A DNA stretch of 64,000 bases, from positions 1 through 64,000 of the forward strand of contig CAAGEB010000075.1 in NCBI GenBank assembly GCA_900768705.1. Direction: 5' to 3'. Source of the stretch: Oscillospiraceae bacterium (GTDB taxonomy: Bacteria; Bacillota; Clostridia; Oscillospirales; Ruminococcaceae). Below the pieces are notes generated by a model. The model was not told the DNA's origin and made no database searches. It saw nothing but the letters and a program-made list of their open reading frames with translations. This document shows positions 1 through 7,788 of this stretch, piece after piece. Every line of letters starts with the position of its first letter. Within the stretch, counting starts at the first letter, position 1. Made by a program: the position numbers and the translations under genes.

Positions 1-68
1 GTTTGCGCAGTTGCCCCAAAAGCGGCGCACGGATGCGCCGCAACAAAGGGCAACAGGCTGTACCCCTT
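1..68 (-). repeat. Partial copy of TTAA-ended palindromic repeat family
   Basis: The first 60 or so bases align with the reverse complement of roughly 30620-30690. GTTTGCGCAGTTGC, CCAAAAG and GCAACAGGC are shared in the same order. The intervening hairpin has changed sequence but keeps its position (GGCGCA...TGCGCC here; GTGCGACA...TGTCGCAC there), which looks like compensatory change. The element probably continues to the left of the window. Confidence 0.6.
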
Positions 69-71
69 TAG

Positions 72-156
72 TTGCCCTCCCTTGAGGGAGGGCAACACGA
101 TGTTGCACGGTGACCGCCCAAGCGCAGCACGACGCTGCGCATTAAAGGCGGTCACA
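72..156. repeat. Tandem hairpins beside the repeat
   Basis: Two strong inverted repeats follow the repeat copy. The first is GTTGCCCTCCC TTGAG GGAGGGCAAC, and it is followed at once by CAACACGATGTTG, a hairpin with an ACGA core. The second is a nested hairpin: TGACCGCC pairs with GGCGGTCA, and inside it GCGCAG and CTGCGC flank a CACGA-type core. The same ACGA core sits in the hairpins of the copy at 30590-30764. Confidence 0.5.
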
Positions 157-303
157 CAGGCAGGGGTGGGTGTCCATGGCAAGAACAGACTTATTACCTT
201 ACAGGCACAATTAATAAACATTGCAATGCACCGTTGGGAATTACCCGCAACAGTACACTGCCCGATCGCAGATGAGCCTTGATCGACAGACTGTAATCAA
301 TTA

Positions 304-1659
304 TCAGTTTTTCAGGCTCTGGAGAGGAGCGGGTATTCTGCCGCCTCTGGAAATGAATTTAGAAGAACTGAAAGAGCTTACCTTCATAACAGGACCGCTT
401 CCGAACAGTCCGCCGAATTCCAGTGTATCCCCTTCCTTCATTCCTATTGCGGGAATAACACGCACGGCGGTGGTCTTGGAGTTAACCATACCGATTGCCG
501 CTTCGTCGGCGATAATGGCAGAAATGGTGTCTGCGGAGGTATCTCCGGGTATGCATATCATATCCAGTCCCACGGAGCATACGGCAGTCATTGCTTCCAG
601 CTTTTCAAGGGACAGGGAGCCTCTTACAGCAGCGTCAATCATTCCTGCGTCCTCGGATACGGGAATAAATGCGCCGGAAAGTCCGCCAACATTTGAGGAA
701 GCCATCACGCCGCCTTTTTTGACTGCGTCGTTAAGCATTGCAAGGCAGGCGGTTGTTCCGTGCGCTCCGCAGCTTTCCAGACCGATTTCTTCCAGAATAT
801 GCGCTACGGAGTCGCCCACTGCGGGAGTAGGTGCAAGAGACAGATCCACAATTCCGAAGGGGACTCCCAGCCGTCTGGAAGCCTCTGTTCCCACCAGCTG
901 ACCCATACGGGTGATTTTGAAGGCGGTTTTCTTGATTACCTCCGCAATTTCACCTATATTGGCGTCGGGGCATTTTGCAAGAGCGGCACGAACCACTCCG
1001 GGACCGGAAACGCCCACATTGATTTCGGTATCATATTCGCCGACGCCGTGGAAAGCTCCCGCCATAAAGGGGTTGTCCTCGGGAGCGTTGCAGAATACAA
1101 CGATTTTCGCCGCACCGAAGCAATGGTTATCGGCTGTTTTCTCTGCTGCCTCACGGACAATTCTTCCCATCAGGGCAACTGCGTCCATGTTTATACCTGC
1201 TTTGGTGGAGCCGATATTTACGGAGGAGCATACATTTGAAGTTTCCGCAAGAGCCTCGGGAATGGATTCGATTAGCTCTCTGTCGCCGGCGGAGAAGCCT
1301 TTATGAACCAGTGCGGAATAGCCGCCTATATAGTTTACACCCGTCCCTTCCGCTACTCTCTGGAGAGTTTTTGCAAATTTAACGGGGCTTTGCTTGGTTG
1401 CGGCGGAAACAATCGCAATGGGAGTTACGGAAATGCGCTTGTTGATAATCGGAATGCCGTATTCCTTTTCGATATCCTCGCCGGTTTTTACAAGATTTTC
1501 CGCTTTGCGCATCATTTTCTCGTAAATTTTATCGCAGGCTCTGTCTATATCGCTGTCGATGCAGTCAAGAAGTGAAATACCCATAGTAATGGTGCGTATA
1601 TCCAGATTTTCCTCGGCTATCATCTTTATGGTTTCAAGAATATCACCGTTGTTAAGCAT
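304..1659 (-). CDS. UPF0210 / DUF711 family protein (PFL-like fold)
   Basis: A 451-residue protein that I recognise as UPF0210 (DUF711), often annotated 'PFL family protein' because of a fold resemblance to glycyl-radical enzymes. No glycyl-radical loop is evident, and the biochemical role is not established for this family. Length is normal for the family. It lies 20 bp downstream of a 90-residue ACT-domain gene on the same strand; this ACT-UPF0210 pairing is widely conserved in Firmicutes and suggests that the ACT protein senses a small ligand for it. The start is ATG at 1659, with AGGAGG-like sequence upstream. Family assignment is confident; function is unknown. Confidence 0.88.
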   Translation of the reverse strand: MLNNGDILETIKMIAEENLDIRTITMGISLLDCIDSDIDRACDKIYEKMMRKAENLVKTGEDIEKEYGIPIINKRISVTPIAIVSAATKQSPVKFAKTLQRVAEGTGVNYIGGYSALVHKGFSAGDRELIESIPEALAETSNVCSSVNIGSTKAGINMDAVALMGRIVREAAEKTADNHCFGAAKIVVFCNAPEDNPFMAGAFHGVGEYDTEINVGVSGPGVVRAALAKCPDANIGEIAEVIKKTAFKITRMGQLVGTEASRRLGVPFGIVDLSLAPTPAVGDSVAHILEEIGLESCGAHGTTACLAMLNDAVKKGGVMASSNVGGLSGAFIPVSEDAGMIDAAVRGSLSLEKLEAMTAVCSVGLDMICIPGDTSADTISAIIADEAAIGMVNSKTTAVRVIPAIGMKEGDTLEFGGLFGSGPVMKVSSFSSSKFISRGGRIPAPLQSLKN

Positions 1660-1679
1660 TTACAGAAATTTCCTCCTTG

Positions 1680-1949
1680 TTAAATTTTATGCATCGAGTT
1701 AAATATATCCTCATGCATAACATGAATCTGCAGCCCCATATCGACGCCTGCGCTTTTCAGCTTTTCGGCAAAATCGATGTAATCAATGGTGAGCTTTGAA
1801 ATGTCAATCAGCATTGTCATTGCGAACAAGTCCTGCATAATTGTCTGGGTTACATCCATAACATTTGCTTTGTACTCGGCGCAGATACTGCTCACTTTTG
1901 CCAGAATTCCTACGGTGTCCTTGCCAATAACGGCAACTACTGCTCTCAT
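1680..1949 (-). CDS. ACT domain protein (UPF0237 family)
   Basis: An 89-residue stand-alone ACT domain: residues 3-75 show the beta-alpha-beta pattern starting VVAVIGKDTVGILAKVS, the conserved Gly-Ile turn typical of ligand-binding ACT folds. Such single-domain proteins (UPF0237) usually dimerise to bind amino acids or related effectors. It is the first gene of a two-gene operon with the UPF0210 gene (gap 20 bp). A GGAGGATATAA ribosome site precedes ATG 1949. The ligand cannot be told from the sequence. Confidence 0.9.
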   Translation of the reverse strand: MRAVVAVIGKDTVGILAKVSSICAEYKANVMDVTQTIMQDLFAMTMLIDISKLTIDYIDFAEKLKSAGVDMGLQIHVMHEDIFNSMHKI

Positions 1950-2043
1950 ATTTATATCCTCCGGAAAATAATGTTTTCGGCACTGCGGTCAAAATATCCA
2001 AAAAACTTTCCCGCAAAAGCCGTTTTTTTATTGCTTCTCCTCT

Positions 2044-2072
2044 ATTATACTAAAAAATTTGAAAAAAGTAAA
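2044..2072 (-). promoter_or_regulatory. Predicted sigma-A promoter for ACT-UPF0210 operon
   Basis: On the minus strand, TTTACT at 2072-2067, a 17-bp spacer and a perfect TATAAT at 2049-2044. The leader to the ACT gene start is about 90 nt. It is back to back with the promoter of the PHP gene. Confidence 0.55.
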
Positions 2073-2080
2073 TCTATTCC

Positions 2081-2109
2081 TAGACAAATTTGAAATTTTG
2101 TGATAAAAT
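2081..2109 (+). promoter_or_regulatory. Predicted sigma-A promoter for the PHP-lrp-aminotransferase-ispE run
   Basis: TAGACA at 2081-2086, a 17-bp spacer and TAAAAT at 2104-2109 in an AT-rich intergenic stretch. It is the only good promoter seen before the six-gene plus-strand run that ends at the stem-loop near 7727. Confidence 0.5.
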
Positions 2110-2174
2110 AATAAAAGCAGGGTTATGTTTTAGATGATTTTGTATATTTTTTTATAAAGAAGGGTTATTTTTGT

Positions 2175-3041
2175 ATGGAAACCGAAAAGAAGTTTCTGGT
2201 TGATATTCACAACCACTCTAATTTATCCGGAGACGGAATAGATGAACCGATGGATATGGCAAGGCGAGCCTCGGAAATCGGCGTTTCTCATTTCGCTCTT
2301 ACAGACCATATAGAGCTGGATGAATTCGGAGACGAGGAATGGGATTACACGGCGGCGATTGAAAAGACACGCCCGGCTTATGAGCAGACAAAAGCCGCTT
2401 TCGGCGATAAAATGCACATCTATTACGGCGCAGAAATCGGGCAGGCATTGTATGATCTGCCTACCACCGAGAAAATACTTGCCGAGCACGATTATGATTT
2501 CGTGATAGGCTCCGTTCACAGGACTGTACACTATGCTCATATGAGTCAGATTCCCGATACCGAATTTGACAGAACACGGGTGCTGAAAGAATACTTCGAT
2601 GAAATGGTTGACCTGGTTGAATGGGGAAAATTCTGCACTCTGGCGCATATAACCTTCCTTATGCGGTTTATCAATATTGATGTTCCCGGAAAGCCCCTTG
2701 TTACCGAAAAGCAATTACGCAGCAAGGCGGTTTATGAAACCTATAAGAAAGTAATTGATAAGATACTCGGGACAATAATCAGCAAGGATATTGCTCTGGA
2801 AGCAAATTCCTCCGGTTATCGCAGAGGTCTGGGAGGACCTATGGCTTCTCCCGAAATTCTGGCACGGTACAGAGAGCTTGGCGGAAAGCTGGTTACGGTA
2901 GGAAGCGACGCCCATGATGTGGGGGATATCGGCAAGGATATTCCTCAGACGCTGAAACTGCTGAAAGAAATAGGTTTCAGTGAAATTGCGGTATTTGAAA
3001 AGAAGCAGCCGGTTATGCTGCAGATTCCCGATGAGTTTTAA
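2175..3041 (+). CDS. PHP-domain phosphatase, histidinol-phosphatase (HisJ) type
   Basis: A 288-residue PHP-superfamily metallo-hydrolase. Metal ligands are visible as DIHNHS (H12, H14), ALTDH (D44, H45), VIGSVH in the middle and GSDAHD near residues 243-248. This set is typical of trinuclear-metal phosphoesterases of the HisJ/HisK group, whose best-known member dephosphorylates histidinol phosphate. No other histidine gene lies nearby, so the substrate could be another small phosphoester. It is the first gene of a run with an Lrp-type regulator 11 bp downstream. ATG 2175 was chosen because it gives the full PHP N terminus; its ribosome site is weak. Confidence 0.82.
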   Translation: METEKKFLVDIHNHSNLSGDGIDEPMDMARRASEIGVSHFALTDHIELDEFGDEEWDYTAAIEKTRPAYEQTKAAFGDKMHIYYGAEIGQALYDLPTTEKILAEHDYDFVIGSVHRTVHYAHMSQIPDTEFDRTRVLKEYFDEMVDLVEWGKFCTLAHITFLMRFINIDVPGKPLVTEKQLRSKAVYETYKKVIDKILGTIISKDIALEANSSGYRRGLGGPMASPEILARYRELGGKLVTVGSDAHDVGDIGKDIPQTLKLLKEIGFSEIAVFEKKQPVMLQIPDEF

Positions 3042-3052
3042 AGGAGGACATA

Positions 3053-3538
3053 ATGGAAACTAACAAACTGCTTGACCTGCTTCGGCAGAACGCACGGCTT
3101 TCAAACAGCGAAATAGCCGCTATGCTTGGTGAAACCGAGGAAAATGTGGCAAAGGAAATCGCCCGGCTGGAACACGATGGAATAATTATGGGCTATTCCG
3201 CCATTATCAATGAGGAAAAGGTTGACGATACGGGAGTTACGGCAGTTATTGAGCTGAATATTACTCCGATTAAGGACAGAGGCTTTGATGATCTGGCGCA
3301 TACAATAATGGCTTTTGAGGAAGTGGACAGTGTATTTCTTATGTCCGGCTCATACGATTTGTCGGTGACTATTTCGGGAACCTCTCTGCGCAATGTTGCG
3401 CTGTTCGTATCCGAACGCCTGGCGGTGCTGGACGGCGTTCTTTCAACGGCAACTCATTTCATTCTGCGCCGTTACAAAGAGAAGAACCACATTTTCCGCG
3501 AGGACGATTTTGACGAAAGGAGTATGGTATCTCCGTGA
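3053..3538 (+). CDS. Lrp/AsnC family transcriptional regulator
   Basis: A 161-residue regulator with an N-terminal winged helix-turn-helix (residues 1-50: LLDLLRQNARLSNSEIAAML pattern) and a C-terminal RAM/AsnC ligand-binding domain (about 67-140). Members bind DNA as multimers and respond to amino acids. Its stop codon overlaps the GTG start of the next gene, an aminotransferase, by four bases (GTGA). That coupling is seen in many Clostridia and suggests the regulator senses an amino acid handled by the enzyme. A clear AAAGGAGG site precedes ATG 3053. Confidence 0.92.
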   Translation: METNKLLDLLRQNARLSNSEIAAMLGETEENVAKEIARLEHDGIIMGYSAIINEEKVDDTGVTAVIELNITPIKDRGFDDLAHTIMAFEEVDSVFLMSGSYDLSVTISGTSLRNVALFVSERLAVLDGVLSTATHFILRRYKEKNHIFREDDFDERSMVSP

Positions 3539-4710
3539 TAAACTACGATGAAATAATCCCACAGAAGATACGGGATATACAGCCCTCGGGAATACGGAAA
3601 TTCTTTGACATTGCCCAGCAGATTGACGGAGTTATCTCCCTTTCAATCGGAGAACCGGATTTTAAAACTCCTTGGGCTGCGAGAAAAGAAGCAATTAACA
3701 TTCTTGAAAAGGGTAAGACCGCATATACTGCCAACAGCGGTCTTGCGGAGCTTCGCAAAACCGTCAGCCGATATCTGAAGGACTTTATCCGCACGGAATA
3801 CAACCCGGAAAATGAGATAATAATAACCGTGGGCGGAAGTGAAGCAATAGATCTGGCAGTCCGTGCAATGGTTCAGCCGGGAGACGAGGTGCTTGTGCCG
3901 GAGCCCAGCTTTGTTTGTTATTCTCCCATCGTAACTATGATGGGCGGAACTCCGGTTCCTATTGTTACCAAGCAGGAGGATAAGTTTCGTCTTACCGCTG
4001 CTGCATTGAAGGAGAAAATTACTCCGAAAACCAAGATACTGTTTTTGCCTTATCCCAACAATCCTACCGGTGCGGTTATGCGCCGTGAGGATCTGGAGGC
4101 AATTGCTCAGGTACTCCGTGATACAAACATAATTGTGGTTTCCGATGAAATATATGCGGAAATGACCTATAACGGTGAAAAGCATGTTTCCATAGCCGAA
4201 ATTGACGGTATGAAGGAAAGAACGGTGGTAATAAGCGGTTTTTCCAAGGCATACGCCATGACAGGCTGGAGACTGGGCTATGTGGTGGGTCCGAAGCCCA
4301 TTATCAAGCAAATGCTCAAGCTTCATCAGTATTGTATAATGTCCAGCCCCACGGTAAGCCAGTATGCGGCAATAACCGCTATGGAAAAATGCCGTGCGGA
4401 TGTTGATCATATGATTCAGGAATATGATATGCGCAGACGGCTTTGTGTAAAAGGCTTTAATGAAATGGGTCTTACCTGCTTTGAACCGGAGGGGGCGTTT
4501 TATGTTTTCCCCTGCATTAAATCCACGGGAATGAGCAGCTCGGAGTTCTGCGAAAAGCTGGTGTATCAGAAAAAGGTGGCGGTGGTTCCCGGTTCTGCAT
4601 TCGGCGAAAGCGGAGAAGGCTATGTGCGGGTATCGTATGCGTATTCTGTGCAGCATCTCCAGACCGCTCTCGGCAGAATAAGAGAATTTATTGAAGAACT
4701 CCGTCGGTAA
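3535..4710 (+). CDS. PLP-dependent aminotransferase, class I/II
   Basis: A 391-residue fold-type I aminotransferase. Visible landmarks are the NNPTG motif at 175-179, SDEIYAEM with the PLP-pyridine aspartate near D204, the Schiff-base lysine in SGFSKAYAMTGWRLGY (K238), and the late R-V-S-Y segment binding the substrate carboxylate. It belongs to the broad aspartate/aromatic/alanine group; the donor cannot be read from sequence alone. The GTG start at 3535 lies inside the stop region of the Lrp-type gene, so the two are translationally coupled. ispE follows after 14 bp. Confidence 0.9.
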   Translation: MINYDEIIPQKIRDIQPSGIRKFFDIAQQIDGVISLSIGEPDFKTPWAARKEAINILEKGKTAYTANSGLAELRKTVSRYLKDFIRTEYNPENEIIITVGGSEAIDLAVRAMVQPGDEVLVPEPSFVCYSPIVTMMGGTPVPIVTKQEDKFRLTAAALKEKITPKTKILFLPYPNNPTGAVMRREDLEAIAQVLRDTNIIVVSDEIYAEMTYNGEKHVSIAEIDGMKERTVVISGFSKAYAMTGWRLGYVVGPKPIIKQMLKLHQYCIMSSPTVSQYAAITAMEKCRADVDHMIQEYDMRRRLCVKGFNEMGLTCFEPEGAFYVFPCIKSTGMSSSEFCEKLVYQKKVAVVPGSAFGESGEGYVRVSYAYSVQHLQTALGRIREFIEELRR

Positions 4711-4724
4711 CTTAGAGGCGTGGT

Positions 4725-5564
4725 ATGAGCGTTGCTTATTGTGCTTGTGCAAAACTGAACTTGTATCTGGATATTACCGGCAGACGGAATGACGGCTATC
4801 ATCTTCTGGAAACGGTAATGCAAAGCGTTGATTTATGCGATATAGTTACTGTGGAGCTTGCTGTCGGCGGTGGGATTTCCGTTGAGACATCGAATCCCAT
4901 TATTCCCGTAAATGAAGGGAATATCTGCTACAAAGCGGCTCGTATTCTGCTGGATACCGTGCAGTCGGACAGCAGTGCCGAAATTTACATTGAAAAGCGG
5001 ATACCCTCGGGAGCGGGTCTGGGAGGCGGAAGTGCCGATGCGGCAGCGGTGCTGAAGGGTCTTAATACATTGCTGGGTGAGCCATTATCGGAGCGGGAGC
5101 TTCTGGAGCTTTCGGTAAGAGTTGGCGCAGATGTGCCTTTCTGTCTTGCGGGAGGCACAAGGCTATGCAGGGGAATAGGCGAGATACTTGAGTATATAAA
5201 GCCTTTGCCCGAAAAAACATATCTTATTGTGATGCCCGATTTTCAGTGCGATACCCGAAGCGCTTACTTAAAATACGACAGTTCGCCCGTTGACAGGCGG
5301 AAAAGGCTATTTACGGATGAATGGACGGATTTCCCCTGCGGAATGTACAATGTTTTTCAGGAGCTTTATTCCGATGATAGAATTAACCGAATTGTGGATA
5401 CGCTTAAAATCGCAGGAGCAAGGGAGTCTTGTCTTTCCGGAAGCGGAGCGGCGGTTTTCGGCGTATTTGACGATAAAGAAACCGCTCTTAAAGCCGCAAA
5501 GCTTTTTCCGGCATATTTTACGGCGATGGCAAAGCCGACGCCTACAGGGCTGATAAGATGTTGA
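4725..5564 (+). CDS. ispE: 4-diphosphocytidyl-2-C-methyl-D-erythritol kinase
   Basis: A 279-residue GHMP kinase that phosphorylates CDP-methylerythritol in the MEP route to isoprenoids. The ATP-binding motif PSGAGLGGGSADAA is at residues 94-107. The N-terminal KLNLYLDITGRRNDGYH is the IspE signature, and the C-terminal SGSGAAVFG loop is the third GHMP motif. Length matches the family. It is read from ATG 4725 after a GAGGCG site, 14 bp behind the aminotransferase. Its presence implies that the cell makes isoprenoids by the MEP pathway. Confidence 0.95.
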   Translation: MSVAYCACAKLNLYLDITGRRNDGYHLLETVMQSVDLCDIVTVELAVGGGISVETSNPIIPVNEGNICYKAARILLDTVQSDSSAEIYIEKRIPSGAGLGGGSADAAAVLKGLNTLLGEPLSERELLELSVRVGADVPFCLAGGTRLCRGIGEILEYIKPLPEKTYLIVMPDFQCDTRSAYLKYDSSPVDRRKRLFTDEWTDFPCGMYNVFQELYSDDRINRIVDTLKIAGARESCLSGSGAAVFGVFDDKETALKAAKLFPAYFTAMAKPTPTGLIRC

Positions 5565-5597
5565 AATATACTGAATTTATTTGAATGGAGGGTTAAG

Positions 5598-5963
5598 ATG
5601 ATTTCGCTGCAGAACCACATGGGCAAAATAGTTATTTCTCCGGATTATTTCTCCGAGCTTATAGGAAATACCGTAACAAAATGCTTCGGCGTTATTTCGA
5701 TGAATGTTTCGGGCGTTCGGGAAACAATTATGGCGGCAGTTCCTCCCGCAGGAAAAGCGGTTAAGAAGAAGTATGACCGAGGCGTCAGGGTGCGTTTTTC
5801 AAAGGACAAGCTGATTATTGACCTGCACATTTCCCTGATGTACGGTGTAAATATGAATGCGGTTGTGCGTTCGATAATTAACAAGGTAGGTTATACCGTT
5901 GAACAAAGCACCGGTATTTCGGTGGAGAAAATCAATGTTTATATTGATTCGATAAGGGTATAA
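5598..5963 (+). CDS. Asp23/Gls24 (DUF322, YloU-like) envelope stress protein
   Basis: A 121-residue Asp23-family protein. The hallmark segment is GKIVISPDYFSELIG near the start, followed by the alternating hydrophobic strands and the C-terminal V-IN-VGYTVEQ-TGI-V-INVYID-I pattern. The family forms cytoplasmic membrane-associated assemblies. In Bacillus the equivalent gene yloU directly precedes yloV, and the order is the same here (33 bp before the DAK2 gene). The TGGAGGG site before ATG 5598 is strong. Confidence 0.92.
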   Translation: MISLQNHMGKIVISPDYFSELIGNTVTKCFGVISMNVSGVRETIMAAVPPAGKAVKKKYDRGVRVRFSKDKLIIDLHISLMYGVNMNAVVRSIINKVGYTVEQSTGISVEKINVYIDSIRV

Positions 5964-5996
5964 ACTCAACGATATTTTCTGGAAGGAAACGGATAT

Positions 5997-7625
5997 ATGA
6001 ATATTAGCGGAAAGCTTCTGCGTGACGCAGTCATTTCTGGAGCAAACAACATTTACAATCAAAGACAGTCGGTTGATGAACTGAATGTTTTTCCCGTGCC
6101 CGATGGCGACACCGGAACAAATATGTGTATGACCGTCAAGAATGCGCTGGATGAATTGTCCAACACATCTGACGGTGCTTCGGCAGGCGAAGTGGCAAAG
6201 AAAACCGCTTCTGCAATGCTTCGGGGAGCAAGGGGAAATTCAGGAGTTATCCTGTCCCTGCTGTTCAGAGGGCTTTCAAAGGGTCTGGCGGGCAAGGAGG
6301 AGGCAACCTCGGCAGACTTGTCGGCAGCATTGAAGATTGGCGTGGACGCTGCCTACAAATCTGTTATGAAGCCCACGGAGGGAACAATTCTCACCGTTGC
6401 CAGAGAAGCTTATGAAAATACGGCTAATCTGACGGAATTTGAGCCTGCGGATTTCCTTGCGGCGTATATCGAGGAGGCAAAGAAATCCCTTGAGAAAACA
6501 CCGGAGCTGCTTCCCGCACTCAAAAAAGCCGGCGTTGTAGATGCCGGCGGCATGGGACTTATTGTAATACTGGAGGGAATGTATTCCGTTATTAGCGGAG
6601 GAAAAATTATAGTTTCCGTTGATGAGCCCGAGCCCTCCGCTCCTGCGGCAAAAGCGGCAGCCGAGGAGAAGATAGCCTTCGGATATTCTGCGGAATTTAC
6701 TGTATGCAAAAACAGCTCCGCAAAGGATTCAACGGCACTGCGGGCATTTCTGGAAACAATCGGAGACTGCGTTACCGTTGTGGACGATGATGATATTATC
6801 AAGGCAACCGTAAATACGGACCATCCCGGCAAGGCGATTGAAGAAGCTCTCAGATTCGGCGAACTTACGAAAGTGAAGATTGAGAATATCAGACAGCAGC
6901 AGGGAAAAGTTATCCGTGCGGACAAGGCTGCCAGCGTGAACAGAAAAGCTCCCGCCGAGCCTACAAAGGACACAGGCTTTGTAGCTGTTGCGGCAGGCGC
7001 AGGCATTGAAGCACTGTTCAAGGATCTGGGCGTGGATTGTGTGGTACGGGGCGGTCAGACGATGAATCCCTCCACAGAGGATATTCTTGAAGCTATCGAG
7101 CAGACTCCTGCACAGAATGTGTTTGTTCTTCCCAATAACAAGAACATTATTATGGCAGCGGAGCAAGCTGTGGAGCTGGCAGACAGAAATGTGTGCGTAC
7201 TCCAGTCCAGAACCATTCCGCAGGGCATTTCCGCAATGATGAGCTACAATCCCGACGGCGATTTCGTTTCCAACAGAGCGGGTATGACGGAAGCTATGGA
7301 GCATGTGGGAAGCGGTCAGATTACTTTTGCGGTTCGTGACAGCGAGTATGACGGGCATAAAATTCGTCAGGGTGAAATTCTTGCAATGGACAACGGCAGA
7401 ATTGTATTCACCGAGCGGAATGTGACAAAAGCATTGGTGAAGCTTACCAAGCGGCTGATTACCAACGGTTCCGGATTTATAACCGTGATGTACGGCGCAG
7501 ATGTTTCCGATGAGGATGCAGATGAAGCCTATGAGCTGCTTCGGTCGAAAATTCCGGGTGATATTGATATTGTAATGGTTAACGGCGGTCAGCCCGTATA
7601 TTACTACATAATTTCCGTGGAGTAA
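5997..7625 (+). CDS. fakA: DAK2-domain protein, fatty-acid kinase subunit A type (YloV)
   Basis: A 542-residue protein with an N-terminal DhaL/DAK2 domain: VPDGDTGTNM at about residues 34-43 binds ADP-Mg, and RGARGNSGVILS follows near 77-88. The C-terminal YloV-type domain contains a glycine-rich stretch and ends in a DegV-like segment. In Staphylococcus and Bacillus such a protein is FakA, which phosphorylates fatty acids presented by a FakB (DegV-type) partner. No fakB is seen in this window. The yloU-yloV-recG order is conserved with Bacillus. A stem-loop follows the stop codon. Confidence 0.88.
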   Translation: MNISGKLLRDAVISGANNIYNQRQSVDELNVFPVPDGDTGTNMCMTVKNALDELSNTSDGASAGEVAKKTASAMLRGARGNSGVILSLLFRGLSKGLAGKEEATSADLSAALKIGVDAAYKSVMKPTEGTILTVAREAYENTANLTEFEPADFLAAYIEEAKKSLEKTPELLPALKKAGVVDAGGMGLIVILEGMYSVISGGKIIVSVDEPEPSAPAAKAAAEEKIAFGYSAEFTVCKNSSAKDSTALRAFLETIGDCVTVVDDDDIIKATVNTDHPGKAIEEALRFGELTKVKIENIRQQQGKVIRADKAASVNRKAPAEPTKDTGFVAVAAGAGIEALFKDLGVDCVVRGGQTMNPSTEDILEAIEQTPAQNVFVLPNNKNIIMAAEQAVELADRNVCVLQSRTIPQGISAMMSYNPDGDFVSNRAGMTEAMEHVGSGQITFAVRDSEYDGHKIRQGEILAMDNGRIVFTERNVTKALVKLTKRLITNGSGFITVMYGADVSDEDADEAYELLRSKIPGDIDIVMVNGGQPVYYYIISVE

Positions 7626-7726
7626 TAAATGCTGAACCGAATATAAGATGGGTACACCATAAATATGAACGCACAGCCGCAGAATAAAAATTATGTGGTA
7701 TGGTATAAACTAATTCAACAATCTAT

Positions 7727-7778
7727 GGGCAAGAATGCAGCTTCTGTCATAGCGGCTGCATTCTGCCCCGATTTTTAT
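7727..7778 (+). terminator. Stem-loop with U-run between fakA and recG
   Basis: GGGCA-GAATGCAGC (7727-7741) pairs with GCTGCATTC-TGCCCC (7755-7769), with one bulged base, and is followed by GATTTTTATT. It fits an intrinsic terminator for the upstream operon, but it ends only 20 bp before the recG start and could instead act as a leader hairpin. An extended -10 (TGGTATAAA, 7701-7709) lies just upstream. Confidence 0.7.
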
Positions 7779-7788
7779 TGAAAGCATT

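Larger units (their letters stand above)
1..303. other. Gene-free region with repeat DNA at the window edge
   Basis: No credible gene is seen here. The left third (1-68) matches, in inverted orientation, part of the repeat at 30590-30764. It is followed by a perfect hairpin at about 80-104 and a larger nested hairpin at about 109-156. From about 160 to 303 I see no clear motif; the stop codon of the minus-strand UPF0210 gene lies at 304. A 66-codon open frame on the plus strand (82-282) runs through the hairpins and looks accidental. Confidence 0.6.

Noticed and set aside
82..282. 66-codon plus-strand open frame in the first gene-free region
   Set aside because: It runs through the hairpins, has no ribosome site, and its composition does not look like a protein; no family is recognised.
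221..1306. Plus-strand open frames opposite the UPF0210 gene
   Set aside because: They are antisense shadows of a strongly recognised gene on the minus strand.
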